From UBA2357 sp041916775 (GTDB lineage Bacteria; Pseudomonadota; Gammaproteobacteria; Burkholderiales; Rhodocyclaceae), in the NCBI GenBank assembly GCA_041916775.1, contig JAYRYZ010000003.1, positions 1 through 64,000 of the forward strand: 64,000 nucleotides of DNA. Direction: 5' to 3'. The notes under the pieces were generated by a model. It was not told the DNA's origin, did no database searches, and worked only from the letters and a program-made list of their open reading frames with translations. The stretch's first letter is position 1. Each line of letters starts with the position of its first letter. Below are positions 7,712 through 15,942 of the stretch, piece by piece. Position numbers and translations under genes: made by a program.

Positions 7712-9124
7712 ATGGATTTCAACCAACTCGGTCTGGACGACGCGCTGCTGCGCGCCATTGAAGCGACCGGCTACACCATTCCCACGCAGGTCCAGATCCG
7801 CGCGATCCCCGCTGCACTCAAGGGCTCGGACCTGCTCGTGTCGTCGCAGACCGGTAGCGGCAAGACCGCTGCGTTCACGCTGCCCTGCCTCAACCGCCTC
7901 ATCGACCGCCGCCCCGCGCCCGGTGCCGGCCCGCGCGTGCTGATCCTCGCGCCGACGCGCGAGCTCGCGCAGCAGGTCGAGAAGGCGGTGAAGACCTATG
8001 CCGCCGGCCTGCGCTGGCTGCACACCGCATGCCTCGTGGGCGGCGCGCCCTTCTTCGCCCAGGCGAAGCAGCTGTCGCGGGCGGTCGATGTCGTCGTGGC
8101 CACGCCCGGCCGCCTGCTCGACCACCTGCAGCGTCGCAAGCTCAAGCTCTCGGACGTCGAGATGCTGATCCTCGATGAGGCCGACCGCATGCTCGACATG
8201 GGCTTCGCCGAGGACATCGACGCCATCGTCGCGGCCACGCCCGACAGCCGTCAGACGCTGCTGTTCTCCGCCACCCTGGATGGCGTCGTCGGCAAGCTCG
8301 CCGCGCGCCTCACCAGCAACCCGGAGCGCATCGAGGTCGCCGCCAGCGCCAGCAAGAGCGGCAACATCGAACAGCGCCTGATGATGGCCGACAGCCTCGG
8401 CCACAAGTCGCGTCTGCTCGAAACCCTGCTCGCCGATGTCGAGCTGCAGCAGGCGGTGGTATTCACCGCCACCAAGAAGAGCGCCGAAGAGGTCTCGCTG
8501 AGCCTGCAGGAAAAGGGCTTCGCCGCCGCCGCGCTGCATGGCGACATGCACCAGACCGCGCGCAACAAGACGCTCGACCGCCTGCGCCAGGGTCGCATCG
8601 GCGTGCTCGTCGCCACCGACGTCGCCGCGCGTGGTATCGACGTGGCCGGCATCAGCCACGTCATCAACTTCGACCCGCCGCGCCAGGCCGAGGACTATGT
8701 GCACCGCATCGGCCGTACCGGTCGTGCCGGCCGCGACGGCATCGCGATCACCTTCTCCGGCCCGCGCGAAATGGGCATCATCCGCGCCATCGAGCGCTAC
8801 ACCGGCAAGTCGCTGGCGGTGCACACGATTGCCGGCCTCGAACCCACCTCGCGCCCCGCCCCCAGCCGCAAGCCGGGCTACGGTGACCGCGCCGGCAGCG
8901 GTGCGCGTCCCGCTGCCTCCAAGGGCTGGTCGAACGGTCCGTCCAGCGACGGCTGGCGCGGTGGCGCCAACGCCGGCACTGCCAAACCGCGCCGCCCTGC
9001 GGGCAGCAGCGGCTATGCCGGTGCCGCAGCCGGCCGCGACGGTGGCGATTTCGCCCGGCGCGAGCACCGCGCAATGGACGAGCGCAGCGCCGCACCGCGC
9101 CGTCCGCGCGGCGACTTCCGCTGA
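7712..9124 (+). CDS. rhlE: DEAD-box ATP-dependent RNA helicase, RhlE type
   Basis: A 470-residue helicase with the full motif set: Q motif (IPTQVQ), motif I QTGSGKTAAF, Ia PTRELAQQV, Ib TPGRLLD, II DEADRML, III SAT, and C-terminal motifs ARGID and HRIGRTGRAG. The last 90 residues are a basic, Gly/Arg/Ala-rich tail, as in RhlE proteins, used for RNA contact. Likely roles are ribosome assembly or mRNA turnover. The ATG follows AAGGAACACC. It is transcribed alone behind a long leader and ends in a strong terminator. Confidence 0.9.
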   Translation: MDFNQLGLDDALLRAIEATGYTIPTQVQIRAIPAALKGSDLLVSSQTGSGKTAAFTLPCLNRLIDRRPAPGAGPRVLILAPTRELAQQVEKAVKTYAAGLRWLHTACLVGGAPFFAQAKQLSRAVDVVVATPGRLLDHLQRRKLKLSDVEMLILDEADRMLDMGFAEDIDAIVAATPDSRQTLLFSATLDGVVGKLAARLTSNPERIEVAASASKSGNIEQRLMMADSLGHKSRLLETLLADVELQQAVVFTATKKSAEEVSLSLQEKGFAAAALHGDMHQTARNKTLDRLRQGRIGVLVATDVAARGIDVAGISHVINFDPPRQAEDYVHRIGRTGRAGRDGIAITFSGPREMGIIRAIERYTGKSLAVHTIAGLEPTSRPAPSRKPGYGDRAGSGARPAASKGWSNGPSSDGWRGGANAGTAKPRRPAGSSGYAGAAAGRDGGDFARREHRAMDERSAAPRRPRGDFR

Positions 9125-9176
9125 TCGCGACAGCGACTGCATGATCCACCCTGCCGCCCTGCGGCAGGGCTCAAGG

Positions 9177-9212
9177 AAAACGGGCAGGACCTACACGGTC
9201 CTGCCCGTTTTT
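9177..9212. terminator. Strong bidirectional terminator between rhlE and the cupin gene
   Basis: A perfect 15-bp inverted repeat, AAAACGGGCAGGACC and its complement (9177-9191 with 9197-9211), has a 5-nt loop (TACAC) and A/T runs on both sides. It should serve both convergent genes. A smaller hairpin (CTGCCG-CCCTG-CGGCAG) lies at 9151-9167. Confidence 0.92.
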
Positions 9213-9254
9213 CATTGCCCTGGCGTGAGCTTGGGGCGTTGCCGGCCGCATGGA

Positions 9255-9734
9255 TCAATACGGATCTCCATTCTTGTGCCTGAAGCGCCACCCGCTGCCG
9301 TCACGGTAAGCCTCAATGTCATCGTCCGGGTAGAACACGCTGTCGTCGGCCGAGCGATCACCGATCTCAAGATAGACGACAACGTCGTCGCTGCGATTTG
9401 CAAGCTGATGGCCGCCACCCTCTCCGGCCTTGAATCCGGCGCACATACCCGGACTCAACAGGGTTTCGCCGAAATCGGTTACCAAGGTCGGTGTGCCTTC
9501 GAGGATGTAGATGAACTCATCCTGTTTGGAGTGCGAATGTCTGAGTGCCGAGATGGCACCCGGCACCATACGGGTCAGATTCACCCCGAAGTTGGAGAGC
9601 CCGAACACATCACCCAACTGGCGCTTCACCCGGCCGGCCATCTGAGAAGCGAACGGTTCCGGGTAGTTCGAAGGCTTCGCTCTCGGTGCAACTTCGGTCG
9701 CGACCACTGCTACGGGCTTGTTTTCGTTTGACAT
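9255..9734 (-). CDS. Cupin domain protein
   Basis: A 159-residue single-domain beta-barrel protein. Cupin motif 1 is visible around residues 63-85 (the ALRHSHSKQDEFIYILEG region: H-S-H...E metal ligands). Motif 2 is around residues 90-115 (LLSPGMCAGF, HQLANRS). Family members range from sugar isomerases to storage or sensor proteins, and the sequence does not identify the substrate. It is monocistronic and convergent with rhlE, sharing its terminator. Confidence 0.8.
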   Translation of the reverse strand: MSNENKPVAVVATEVAPRAKPSNYPEPFASQMAGRVKRQLGDVFGLSNFGVNLTRMVPGAISALRHSHSKQDEFIYILEGTPTLVTDFGETLLSPGMCAGFKAGEGGGHQLANRSDDVVVYLEIGDRSADDSVFYPDDDIEAYRDGSGWRFRHKNGDPY

Positions 9735-9876
9735 CGAAGCGTCCCCTCACTGAGTGAGCTGCAAACTCTGTTGTCGGCCGGCAGCCCTTTTCCAGCATCG
9801 GCCGTGTTTCATCAACTCGCGCATCAAACGCCCAAAAGAAGAGTTTGGCTAAGCGCGCCCGTCCCTGAAGCACAAA

Positions 9877-9899
9877 AATGCCCCGACCAGCGGGGCATT
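9877..9899 (-). terminator. Terminator-like hairpin, copy 1 of a repeat shared with 11231-11255
   Basis: The stem AATGCCCCG / CGGGGCATT has loop ACCAG. On the minus strand it is followed by TTTTTG, as in an intrinsic terminator. No minus-strand gene ends here. The same hairpin with the preceding AGCACAA occurs downstream of nusB. The 310-bp gap between the cupin and toxin genes (9735-10044) holds only this element and the TA promoter. Confidence 0.7.
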
Positions 9900-10009
9900 C
9901 TAAACTCTGCGGGGAAACCGGGGACGTACCCCTTACCTCCAATCGTGCGATCGGTCAGGCACTGCCGTCCGATGTGCAAGGGGGCTCGGTCTTCGCCACC
10001 GCTTCCCGC

Positions 10010-10038
10010 TTGTGCGAACGTATCCGTATGGATACACT
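10010..10038 (+). promoter_or_regulatory. Promoter and autoregulatory operator of the toxin-antitoxin pair
   Basis: TTGTGC (10010-10015) and TACACT (10033-10038) are 17 bp apart, a good sigma-70 pair. A perfect inverted repeat GTATCC-GTAT-GGATAC (10020-10035) overlaps the -10, as expected for an antitoxin-repressed operator. The predicted start falls at or next to the toxin ATG at 10045, so the mRNA may be leaderless; no Shine-Dalgarno is visible. Confidence 0.6.
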
Positions 10039-10044
10039 GCTGCC

Positions 10045-10344
10045 ATGAACACCTTCCTGCGTACGGACGATTTCGACGCTTGGCTTGTCGGTTTGAAAGA
10101 CAATCTGGCACGCGCTCGCATCGTTCATCGCATCCGGTCCGCTGAACATGGAAATTTCGGCGACTGCGAGCCGGTTGGCGAAGGTGTTTCGGAAATGCGC
10201 ATCCATGTGGGCCCCGGGTATCGCGTTTACTACACGCGACGTGGGGCAGCGATCTATCTGCTTCTGCTGGGCGGGGGCAAGTCGTCGCAAAAGCGCGACA
10301 TCAAGCGTGCGATCGAGATAGCGCGAGCATTGGACAAGGAGTGA
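10045..10344 (+). CDS. RelE/ParE-superfamily toxin (HI1419-type addiction module killer)
   Basis: A 99-residue protein starting MNTFLRTDDFD; a GTG 33 bp upstream would lie inside the promoter. The order of strands and the motifs GVSEMRIHVGPGYRVYY and LLLGGGKSSQKRDIKRAIEIA fit the small RelE-fold killers paired with HI1420-type antidotes. The expected action is ribosome-dependent mRNA cleavage. The toxin precedes the antitoxin by 3 bp, the reverse of classical relBE order but normal for this family. A second, divergent family member lies at 45377. Confidence 0.85.
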   Translation: MNTFLRTDDFDAWLVGLKDNLARARIVHRIRSAEHGNFGDCEPVGEGVSEMRIHVGPGYRVYYTRRGAAIYLLLLGGGKSSQKRDIKRAIEIARALDKE

Positions 10345-10347
10345 ACG

Positions 10348-10635
10348 ATGGTCAAAACTGCCACCTTTGATGCTGCCGACTACCTGAACGATGAGGAAAC
10401 CATCGCGGAGTATCTGACGGCGGCCCTGGAAGACCCAAACCCTGACGTGTTCCTCGCTGCCATTCGTGATGTAGCGCGCGCCCGTGGCATGGCGCAACTT
10501 GCCAAAGATGCGGGTCTTGGCCGAGAGAGCCTCTATAAGGCACTTACGCCCGGAGCCAAGCCACGCTATGACACGGTGCTCAAGCTGCTTCATGCCCTGG
10601 GCGTGAAGATCTCCGCAACGCCAGTCCATTCTTGA
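10348..10635 (+). CDS. Antitoxin, HTH-type (HI1420-like)
   Basis: A 95-residue protein with the family N-terminus (FDAADYLNDEETIAEYLTAALED) and a C-terminal helix-turn-helix of the Cro/C1 type (AQLAKDAGLGRESLYKALTPGAKPRYDTVLKLLHALG). It should neutralise the upstream toxin and repress the operon through the inverted repeat at 10020-10035. It begins 3 bp after the toxin stop with GGAG upstream. Confidence 0.87.
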   Translation: MVKTATFDAADYLNDEETIAEYLTAALEDPNPDVFLAAIRDVARARGMAQLAKDAGLGRESLYKALTPGAKPRYDTVLKLLHALGVKISATPVHS

Positions 10636-10748
10636 GGCTTGCGGTAGTGTCGGTCGCCACGCTCATGCCATCGATCGACAGAACCGCCTGCAGTCTCACT
10701 CCGAGTGTCCCTTCATGTGCCTCACGCCCGCCGTCCTCAGGAGTGCCC

Positions 10749-11162
10749 ATGCGAAGCGCCTTCCACCTTGCCTACCATGTCCGAGACCTCGACGCGTCGC
10801 GGGCCTTCTACGGAGAACTGCTCGGTTGCCGCGAAGGCCGTAGCACCGACACCTGGGTCGACTTCGACTTCTTCGGCCATCAGATCTCGTTGCACCTCGG
10901 CGAACCGTTCCCGGTCACGAACACCGGCCGCGTCGGTGAGCATCTCGTGCCGATGCCGCACCTCGGCCTCGTCCTCGGCATGTCCGACTGGCAAGCCCTG
11001 GCTGATCGCCTCACCTCGTGCGGCATGCAGTTCGTCATCCCGCCCAGCCTGCGCTTCGTCGGCCAACCCGGCGAGCAGGCGACGATGTTCTTCCTCGATC
11101 CAAGCGGCAACCCGATCGAAGTCAAGGGTTTCGCCGACTTCGATGGGGTGTATGCGAAGTGA
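10749..11162 (+). CDS. VOC (glyoxalase-fold) family protein
   Basis: A 137-residue protein from MRSAFHLAYHVRDLDASRAFY. It shows the paired beta-alpha-beta-beta-beta repeats of the vicinal oxygen chelate fold and possible metal ligands His (HLAYHV), His (HQISLHLG) and Glu near the C-terminus (NPIEVKGF). The ending DPSGNPIE is typical. Members include dioxygenases, glyoxalases and resistance proteins; substrate unknown. The start is the ATG after GGAGTGCCC. Its 3' end lies just before the second copy of the 9877 hairpin. Confidence 0.8.
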   Translation: MRSAFHLAYHVRDLDASRAFYGELLGCREGRSTDTWVDFDFFGHQISLHLGEPFPVTNTGRVGEHLVPMPHLGLVLGMSDWQALADRLTSCGMQFVIPPSLRFVGQPGEQATMFFLDPSGNPIEVKGFADFDGVYAK

Positions 11163-11230
11163 TTTCGTGCTGACGACGTCGCGACGACTGCATCTGAAGG
11201 ACGGCGCTCATGCTGGGCCCACCAGCACAA

Positions 11231-11255
11231 GAATGCCCCGACCAGCGGGGCATTC
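11231..11255 (-). terminator. Terminator-like hairpin downstream of nusB, copy 2 of the repeat
   Basis: The 10-bp stem GAATGCCCCG / CGGGGCATTC has loop ACCAG and sits 36 bp after the nusB stop, reading TTCTTG on the minus strand. It probably terminates the rib-nusB operon. It duplicates the element at 9877. Confidence 0.75.
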
Positions 11256-11290
11256 GAATCTCTTGAGCCGGCAAGGCCTTCCAGCCGTGT

Positions 11291-11752
11291 TCAGGCCTCC
11301 GGTTGCTCGCTCTTGCCGTCGCGGGCGGCGGTGACTTCGGCTTCGCGGAGCTGGGCGGCGAGGCGGTCGAGGACGCCGTTGACGAAGCGGTGGCCGTCGG
11401 TGCCGCCGTAGGCCTTGGCGAGTTCGATGGCCTCGTTGATGATGACCCGGTAGGGGGTTTCGAGGTGGTGGAGGAGCTCATGGGTGGCGAGCAGGAGGAT
11501 GGCGTGCTCGATCGGCGAGAGCTCGGCGACGCTGCGCGACAAGAGGCCGGAGAAGTGCGCCTGGAGCGCCTCCTTGTTGTTGATCGTGCCACGCACCAGC
11601 TCGTTGAAGAGTTCCTGGTCGGCCTTGTCGAAGCCGGTGACTTCCTTGAAGTGGGCCTCGATCGCGTAGGCGGAGTTACCCGACAGCAGCCACTGGTAGA
11701 TGCCCTGCAGCGCGAACTCGCGGCCGCGGCGGCGTGCGGCCTTGCTCGTCAT
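11291..11752 (-). CDS. nusB: Transcription antitermination factor NusB
   Basis: A 153-residue all-helical RNA-binding protein. It starts with the basic RRRGREFALQGIYQW motif (boxA RNA contact) and carries the conserved IEHAILLLATHELL and PYRVIINEAIELAKAYGGTDGHRFVNGVLD segments. With NusE (S10) it binds boxA of rRNA operons to promote processive antitermination. It is the last gene of the riboflavin operon and its ATG overlaps the ribH stop (ATGA), the usual ribH-nusB arrangement. Confidence 0.95.
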   Translation of the reverse strand: MTSKAARRRGREFALQGIYQWLLSGNSAYAIEAHFKEVTGFDKADQELFNELVRGTINNKEALQAHFSGLLSRSVAELSPIEHAILLLATHELLHHLETPYRVIINEAIELAKAYGGTDGHRFVNGVLDRLAAQLREAEVTAARDGKSEQPEA

Positions 11753-12219
11753 TTCAGTGCCCTCAGCAGATTGGCCATTTCGACCGCGGCGCGGGCGCAG
11801 TCGCTACCCTTTTCCTGCATGCGTGCGATCGCCTGGTCGTCGTCCTCGGTGGTGAGCACGCCGTTGGCGACCGGCACGCCGGTGTCGAGGGTGACGCGGG
11901 TGATGCCGGCGCCCATCTCGTTGGAGACGAGCTCGAAGTGGTAGGTCTCGCCGCGGATCACGGCGCCGAGCGCCACCAGCGCGTCGAAGCGGCCGCTGCG
12001 GCCCATGTTCTGCAGCACCAGGGGGATTTCGAGCGCGCCGGGCACGGTGGCGATGCGGATCTGCTCGTTGGCGACGCCAAGCCGCTGCAGTTCGGCGATG
12101 CAGGCGGACAGCAGGCCCTCGCACACGTCCGGGTTGAAGCGGCTCATGACGACGCCGATGCGCAGTCCCTGGCCGTTGAGGTCGGGTTCGATTTCGGTGA
12201 TGTGTTCAAAACGGGGCAT
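11749..12219 (-). CDS. ribH: 6,7-dimethyl-8-ribityllumazine synthase
   Basis: A 156-residue lumazine synthase that condenses 5-amino-6-ribitylaminouracil with 3,4-dihydroxy-2-butanone 4-phosphate, the penultimate riboflavin step. Visible motifs are SRFN near the N-terminus, VPGALEIP, the phosphate-binding ALGAVIRGET, the catalytic-region HFELVSNE, and NGVLTTED. It forms icosahedral or pentameric shells. It lies between ribBA (3-bp gap) and nusB (4-bp overlap). Confidence 0.95.
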   Translation of the reverse strand: MPRFEHITEIEPDLNGQGLRIGVVMSRFNPDVCEGLLSACIAELQRLGVANEQIRIATVPGALEIPLVLQNMGRSGRFDALVALGAVIRGETYHFELVSNEMGAGITRVTLDTGVPVANGVLTTEDDDQAIARMQEKGSDCARAAVEMANLLRALK

Positions 12220-12222
12220 GGT

Positions 12223-13314
12223 TCAATCCTGTTCTACGAAGCCGGTGATTTCGAGGCCGAAGCCGGCCATGCTGGGGATCTTGCGCGGGTTGGCGAGGAG
12301 ACGCATCTTGCCCACATCGAGCGCGCGCAGGATCTGGGCGCCGACGCCGAAGAGGCGCGCATCCCACTTCACCGGCCGCTCCTGGGGCACGGCGCCGAGG
12401 CTGGCGAGGAGCTCGCGGCCGGACTGCGGGCGGTACAGCAGCACCATCACGCCGGCCTCGGCAGCGGCGAGGGTCGCGAGCGCCTCGTTGACCGGGAAGC
12501 TGTGGCGGCCGCTCGCCGGGTCGAGGAAATCCACCACCGAGATCGGCTCATGCACGCGCACCAGCGTCTCGCGCGCGGGGTCGATGTCGCCGCGGCTGAG
12601 GGCGAAATGCACGTCGCCGGAGGTCTTGTCCTCGAAGGCGGAAAGGCGGAAGCGGCCGTGCGGGGTGTCGACATCCTTCTCGGTGACCTTCTCGACCAGA
12701 TGCTCGGTGGCGGCGCGGTACTCGATGAGGTCGCGGATCGCGCCGATCTTCAGGCCGTGCTCGCGCGCGAACTCGACGAGATCGGGCAGGCGCGCCATCG
12801 TGCCGTCGTCCTTGAGGATCTCGCAGATCACCGCGGCGGGCTCCAGCCCGGCGAGCTGGGCGAGGTCGCAGCCTGCCTCGGTGTGGCCGGCGCGGATCAG
12901 CACGCCGCCTTTCTGTGCGGTGAGCGGGAAGATGTGGCCGGGCATGACGATGTCGTCCGGCCGGGCGTGGCGCGCCACTGCGACCTGCACCGTGCGAGCG
13001 CGGTCGTGGGCGGAGATGCCGGTGGTGACGCCGGTGGCGGCCTCGATCGAGACGGTGAAGGCGGTGCCGTGCGGGGTGCGGTTGTCGCGCACCATCTGCT
13101 GCAGGCCGAGCTGGCGGCAGCGCTCGTCGGTGAGCGTGAGGCAGATCAGGCCGCGGCCGAACTTGGCCATGAAGTTGATCGCCTCGGGTGTGACGAACTC
13201 GGCCGCCATCACCAGGTCGCCCTCGTTCTCGCGGTCCTCCTCGTCGACCAGCACGACGATGCGGCCGGCCTTGATCTCGGCGATGATCTCGGTGATCGGT
13301 GCCAGCGCGCTCAT
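12223..13314 (-). CDS. ribB: 3,4-dihydroxy-2-butanone 4-phosphate synthase with degenerate GTP cyclohydrolase II domain
   Basis: A 363-residue protein. Residues 1-205 form a complete RibB domain: DEEDRENEGDLV, the FGRGLICLTLT region and RAGHTEAGCDLA. The C-terminal 155 residues align with RibA, but the zinc-binding segment (three Cys, normally HSECLTGD...CDCG) reads HEPISVVDFLDPASG with no cysteines, so cyclohydrolase activity should be lost. Such RibB-X proteins are widespread, and a separate RibA is expected elsewhere. The start at 13314 overlaps the ribE stop (ATGA). Confidence 0.9.
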   Translation of the reverse strand: MSALAPITEIIAEIKAGRIVVLVDEEDRENEGDLVMAAEFVTPEAINFMAKFGRGLICLTLTDERCRQLGLQQMVRDNRTPHGTAFTVSIEAATGVTTGISAHDRARTVQVAVARHARPDDIVMPGHIFPLTAQKGGVLIRAGHTEAGCDLAQLAGLEPAAVICEILKDDGTMARLPDLVEFAREHGLKIGAIRDLIEYRAATEHLVEKVTEKDVDTPHGRFRLSAFEDKTSGDVHFALSRGDIDPARETLVRVHEPISVVDFLDPASGRHSFPVNEALATLAAAEAGVMVLLYRPQSGRELLASLGAVPQERPVKWDARLFGVGAQILRALDVGKMRLLANPRKIPSMAGFGLEITGFVEQD

Positions 13315-13916
13315 GCTGCACCTCCGTCGCGCCAGGCCTGCATGCGCTCGACGTAGCGGGCGATGAGGTCGATCTCGAGGTTGACCGGGCTGCCGGCCTC
13401 CAGATGCTTGAGGTTGGTCATGAGCACGGTGTGCGGGATCAGGTTGATCGAGAAATCGGCGCCTTCCACCCGGTTCACCGTCAGGCTCACGCCATTGACG
13501 GTGATCGAGCCCTTGCGCGCGATGTATCCGGCGAGCGCGTCGGGCGCGCGTATCACCAGCTCGTGGCTTTCGCCCACCGGCATGAAGCGCAGCACCTCGC
13601 CGACACCGTCGACATGGCCGGTGACGAGATGGCCGCCGAGGCGGTCCGACAGGCGCAGCGCCTTCTCGAGGTTGACCTCGGCGCCCAGGGTATCCAGGCC
13701 GGTGGTGCAGTTCAGGGTCTCGCGCGAGACGTCGAAGCGCGCGAGCGGCGGCGCGAGCTCGATCACGGTGAGGCACACGCCGCTGTTGGCGATGCTGTCG
13801 CCGATCGCGACGTCGGACAGGTCCAGGCCCGCGGTATCCACCGACAGGCGCACGCCGTCCTCGAGCGGATCAATGGCGACGATTCGGCCGCAAGCGGCCA
13901 CGATTCCGGAAAACAT
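13311..13916 (-). CDS. ribE: Riboflavin synthase, alpha subunit
   Basis: A 201-residue protein of two Lum-binding repeats. It starts MFSGIVAACG; the second repeat is around residues 98-190 (GHLVTGHVDGVGEV, NGVSLTVN). It dismutates two lumazine molecules to riboflavin. It is the first gene of the operon ribE-ribBA-ribH-nusB, with ATGA overlaps at two of the three junctions. No FMN riboswitch is visible in the 84-bp gap upstream. Confidence 0.95.
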   Translation of the reverse strand: MFSGIVAACGRIVAIDPLEDGVRLSVDTAGLDLSDVAIGDSIANSGVCLTVIELAPPLARFDVSRETLNCTTGLDTLGAEVNLEKALRLSDRLGGHLVTGHVDGVGEVLRFMPVGESHELVIRAPDALAGYIARKGSITVNGVSLTVNRVEGADFSINLIPHTVLMTNLKHLEAGSPVNLEIDLIARYVERMQAWRDGGAA

Positions 13917-14000
13917 GGGGACTCTCTTCAGGCGTGAAGCGCAACATTGTAGGTCAAAACCCGCCGGGCAACCCGCCCGGGCGCCGGGCGGAGAGGGCGC

Positions 14001-15893
14001 TCAGGGGAGCGCGCGGTCGAGGATCGCGGAAAACGTGCCGGCTTCCATGAAGCCGACGACGCGCAGGCCGTCGATCTCCTTGCCCTCGGGGGTGAAGAAG
14101 ATGATGCCGGGCGGGCCGAAGAGCTGGAAGCGCTTCAGCAGCGCCGCATCCTCCGCGCTGTTGGCGGTGACGTCCGCCTTCAGCAGCAGCATGCGCGACA
14201 TGCGCGCCGCCACCTGCGGGTCAGAGAAGGTGTAGCGCTCCATCTCCTTGCACGACACACACCAGTCGGCATAGAAATCCAGCATCACCGGCCGGTCGGT
14301 GGCGGCGAGGCGGGCGTCGAGCTCGGCCACCGAAGCCACCTTCTCGAAGCGCGGCAGCACAGCCGCCGGAGCGCCCTCGGCGCGCAGGATCGCGAGCGGC
14401 TGCAGCGGATCGCGCGAACCGGCGAGTGCGCCCACCAGCATCGCCGCGCCGGCGAGCAGCATGATCACGCCCACGCCCTTCCAGAAGCGCTGCCAGCCCT
14501 TGGCGGTGGCAGGCAGCGGGTCGAGCGCGTGGAGGAAGATCGCCGACAGGATCAGCAGCGTCGCCCAGGCAAGCATAGCGAACAGCGCCGGCAGCAGCGG
14601 CGACACCAGCCACACCGCCACCGCCAGCAGCATCACCCCGAAGGCCTTGCGCACGCCCTCCATCCACGGGCCGACGCGCGGCAGCATCGAGCGCGTCCCC
14701 ACACCCACTGCCACCAGTGGCGCGCCCATGCCCAGGCCCATCGCGAACAGCGCGAAGCCGCCCAGCACCGCGTCGCCGGTCTGGGCGATGTAGAGCAGCG
14801 CGCCGGCGAGCGGTGCGGCCACGCACGGGCCGACGATCAGCGCCGACAGCACGCCCATCACCGCGACGCCGCCGACATGGCCGCCCTTCTGGTGGCTGGC
14901 GGTGTCCGACAGGCGGCTCTGCAGCGCTGCCGGCAGCTGCAGCTCGTAGAAGCCGAACATCGACAGCGCCAGCGCCACGAACACCAGCGCGAAGCCGCCC
15001 AGCACCCAGGCGTTCTGCAGCGCCGCCGACAGCAGCGTGCCGGAGAGGCCGGCCGCGACGCCGGCGAGCGCGTAGGTCACCGCCATGCCCAGCACGTAGG
15101 CGAGCGACAGCACCAGCGCCCGGCCGTGCGAGATCGGCTGGCCGCGGCCGACGATGATGCCGGACAGGATGGGGATCATCGGGAAGGTGCAGGGCGTGAA
15201 CGCGAGCAGCAGGCCGAAGCCGAAGAAGCTCGCGAGGATCACGAGGAAGCTCGCGTCGCGCAGCAGGCCGGCGATGCGGCCGCTCTCGTCGCCGCTCGCG
15301 AGCGCGTTGCCGGCGACGGCCTTGTCTGCGGATGCGTTGTCCGCCGCCGTGCGTGGGCCCAGCGCGCCCTGCAGCAGGCTGCCCGAGCCCGGTGCCGCGG
15401 ATTGGCCGAGGTCGATCGCGACCGTCTGCTCCAGCGGCGGGTAACACACCCCGCCATCCCAACAGCCCTGGCTGACGATGACGAGGTCGAAGCGCGTCAC
15501 GCCCTCCGGCGCGTTCACCGGCAGCTGCAGGCGGACCGCGTCGCGGTAGGTCTCGACGTCGCCGAAGAACTCGTCCTTGTGCATCTTGCCGGGCGGGCGC
15601 AGCACCTCGCCGAAGCTCACGCTGTCGGGCTCGGCGTGGAAGCGGAACTTGGTCGCGTAAAGGTAGTAGTCCTTGCGGATCTCGAAGCTGACCTCGACAC
15701 GGTCCGGGCCGATCGCGCGCGCCGTGGCCGGGTAGGCGCGCGCGGGCTCCACCGGATCGGCGAGCGCCGGGCCGGCCCCGCCCAGCGCGACGAGGGTGAG
15801 GAGGAGCGTGACGAGCAGCGTCAGCAGGCCTTGCGGAAGGTGCAGCGGCAGGCGCCGGCGCGTGGCAGTGGGTGAGGAATGCGGGAGAGTCAT
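14001..15893 (-). CDS. dsbD: Thiol:disulfide interchange protein DsbD
   Basis: A 630-residue protein that passes electrons from cytoplasmic thioredoxin to periplasmic DsbC/DsbE. After a signal peptide (ending ALADPV) comes the periplasmic alpha domain with the CWDGGVC cysteine pair. A central eight-helix beta domain carries Cys in TPCTFPMIP and GPCVAAPLAG. The C-terminal thioredoxin-like gamma domain has WCVSCKEM. The start at MTLPHSSP is chosen by the signal peptide, and the upstream extension lacks similarity. It neighbours cutA, as in many proteobacteria. Confidence 0.94.
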   Translation of the reverse strand: MTLPHSSPTATRRRLPLHLPQGLLTLLVTLLLTLVALGGAGPALADPVEPARAYPATARAIGPDRVEVSFEIRKDYYLYATKFRFHAEPDSVSFGEVLRPPGKMHKDEFFGDVETYRDAVRLQLPVNAPEGVTRFDLVIVSQGCWDGGVCYPPLEQTVAIDLGQSAAPGSGSLLQGALGPRTAADNASADKAVAGNALASGDESGRIAGLLRDASFLVILASFFGFGLLLAFTPCTFPMIPILSGIIVGRGQPISHGRALVLSLAYVLGMAVTYALAGVAAGLSGTLLSAALQNAWVLGGFALVFVALALSMFGFYELQLPAALQSRLSDTASHQKGGHVGGVAVMGVLSALIVGPCVAAPLAGALLYIAQTGDAVLGGFALFAMGLGMGAPLVAVGVGTRSMLPRVGPWMEGVRKAFGVMLLAVAVWLVSPLLPALFAMLAWATLLILSAIFLHALDPLPATAKGWQRFWKGVGVIMLLAGAAMLVGALAGSRDPLQPLAILRAEGAPAAVLPRFEKVASVAELDARLAATDRPVMLDFYADWCVSCKEMERYTFSDPQVAARMSRMLLLKADVTANSAEDAALLKRFQLFGPPGIIFFTPEGKEIDGLRVVGFMEAGTFSAILDRALP

Positions 15894-15942
15894 TGCGTGT
15901 CTGGAAGAGGGGCCGCGGGAGAGCCTACGACGGGTGCGCGGT

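Noticed and set aside
9870..11260. Two copies of the AATGCCCCG hairpin considered as a CRISPR or larger repeat array
   Set aside because: Only two copies 1.35 kb apart with no spacers or cas genes; treated as terminator-like repeats. No CRISPR array is visible anywhere in the window.
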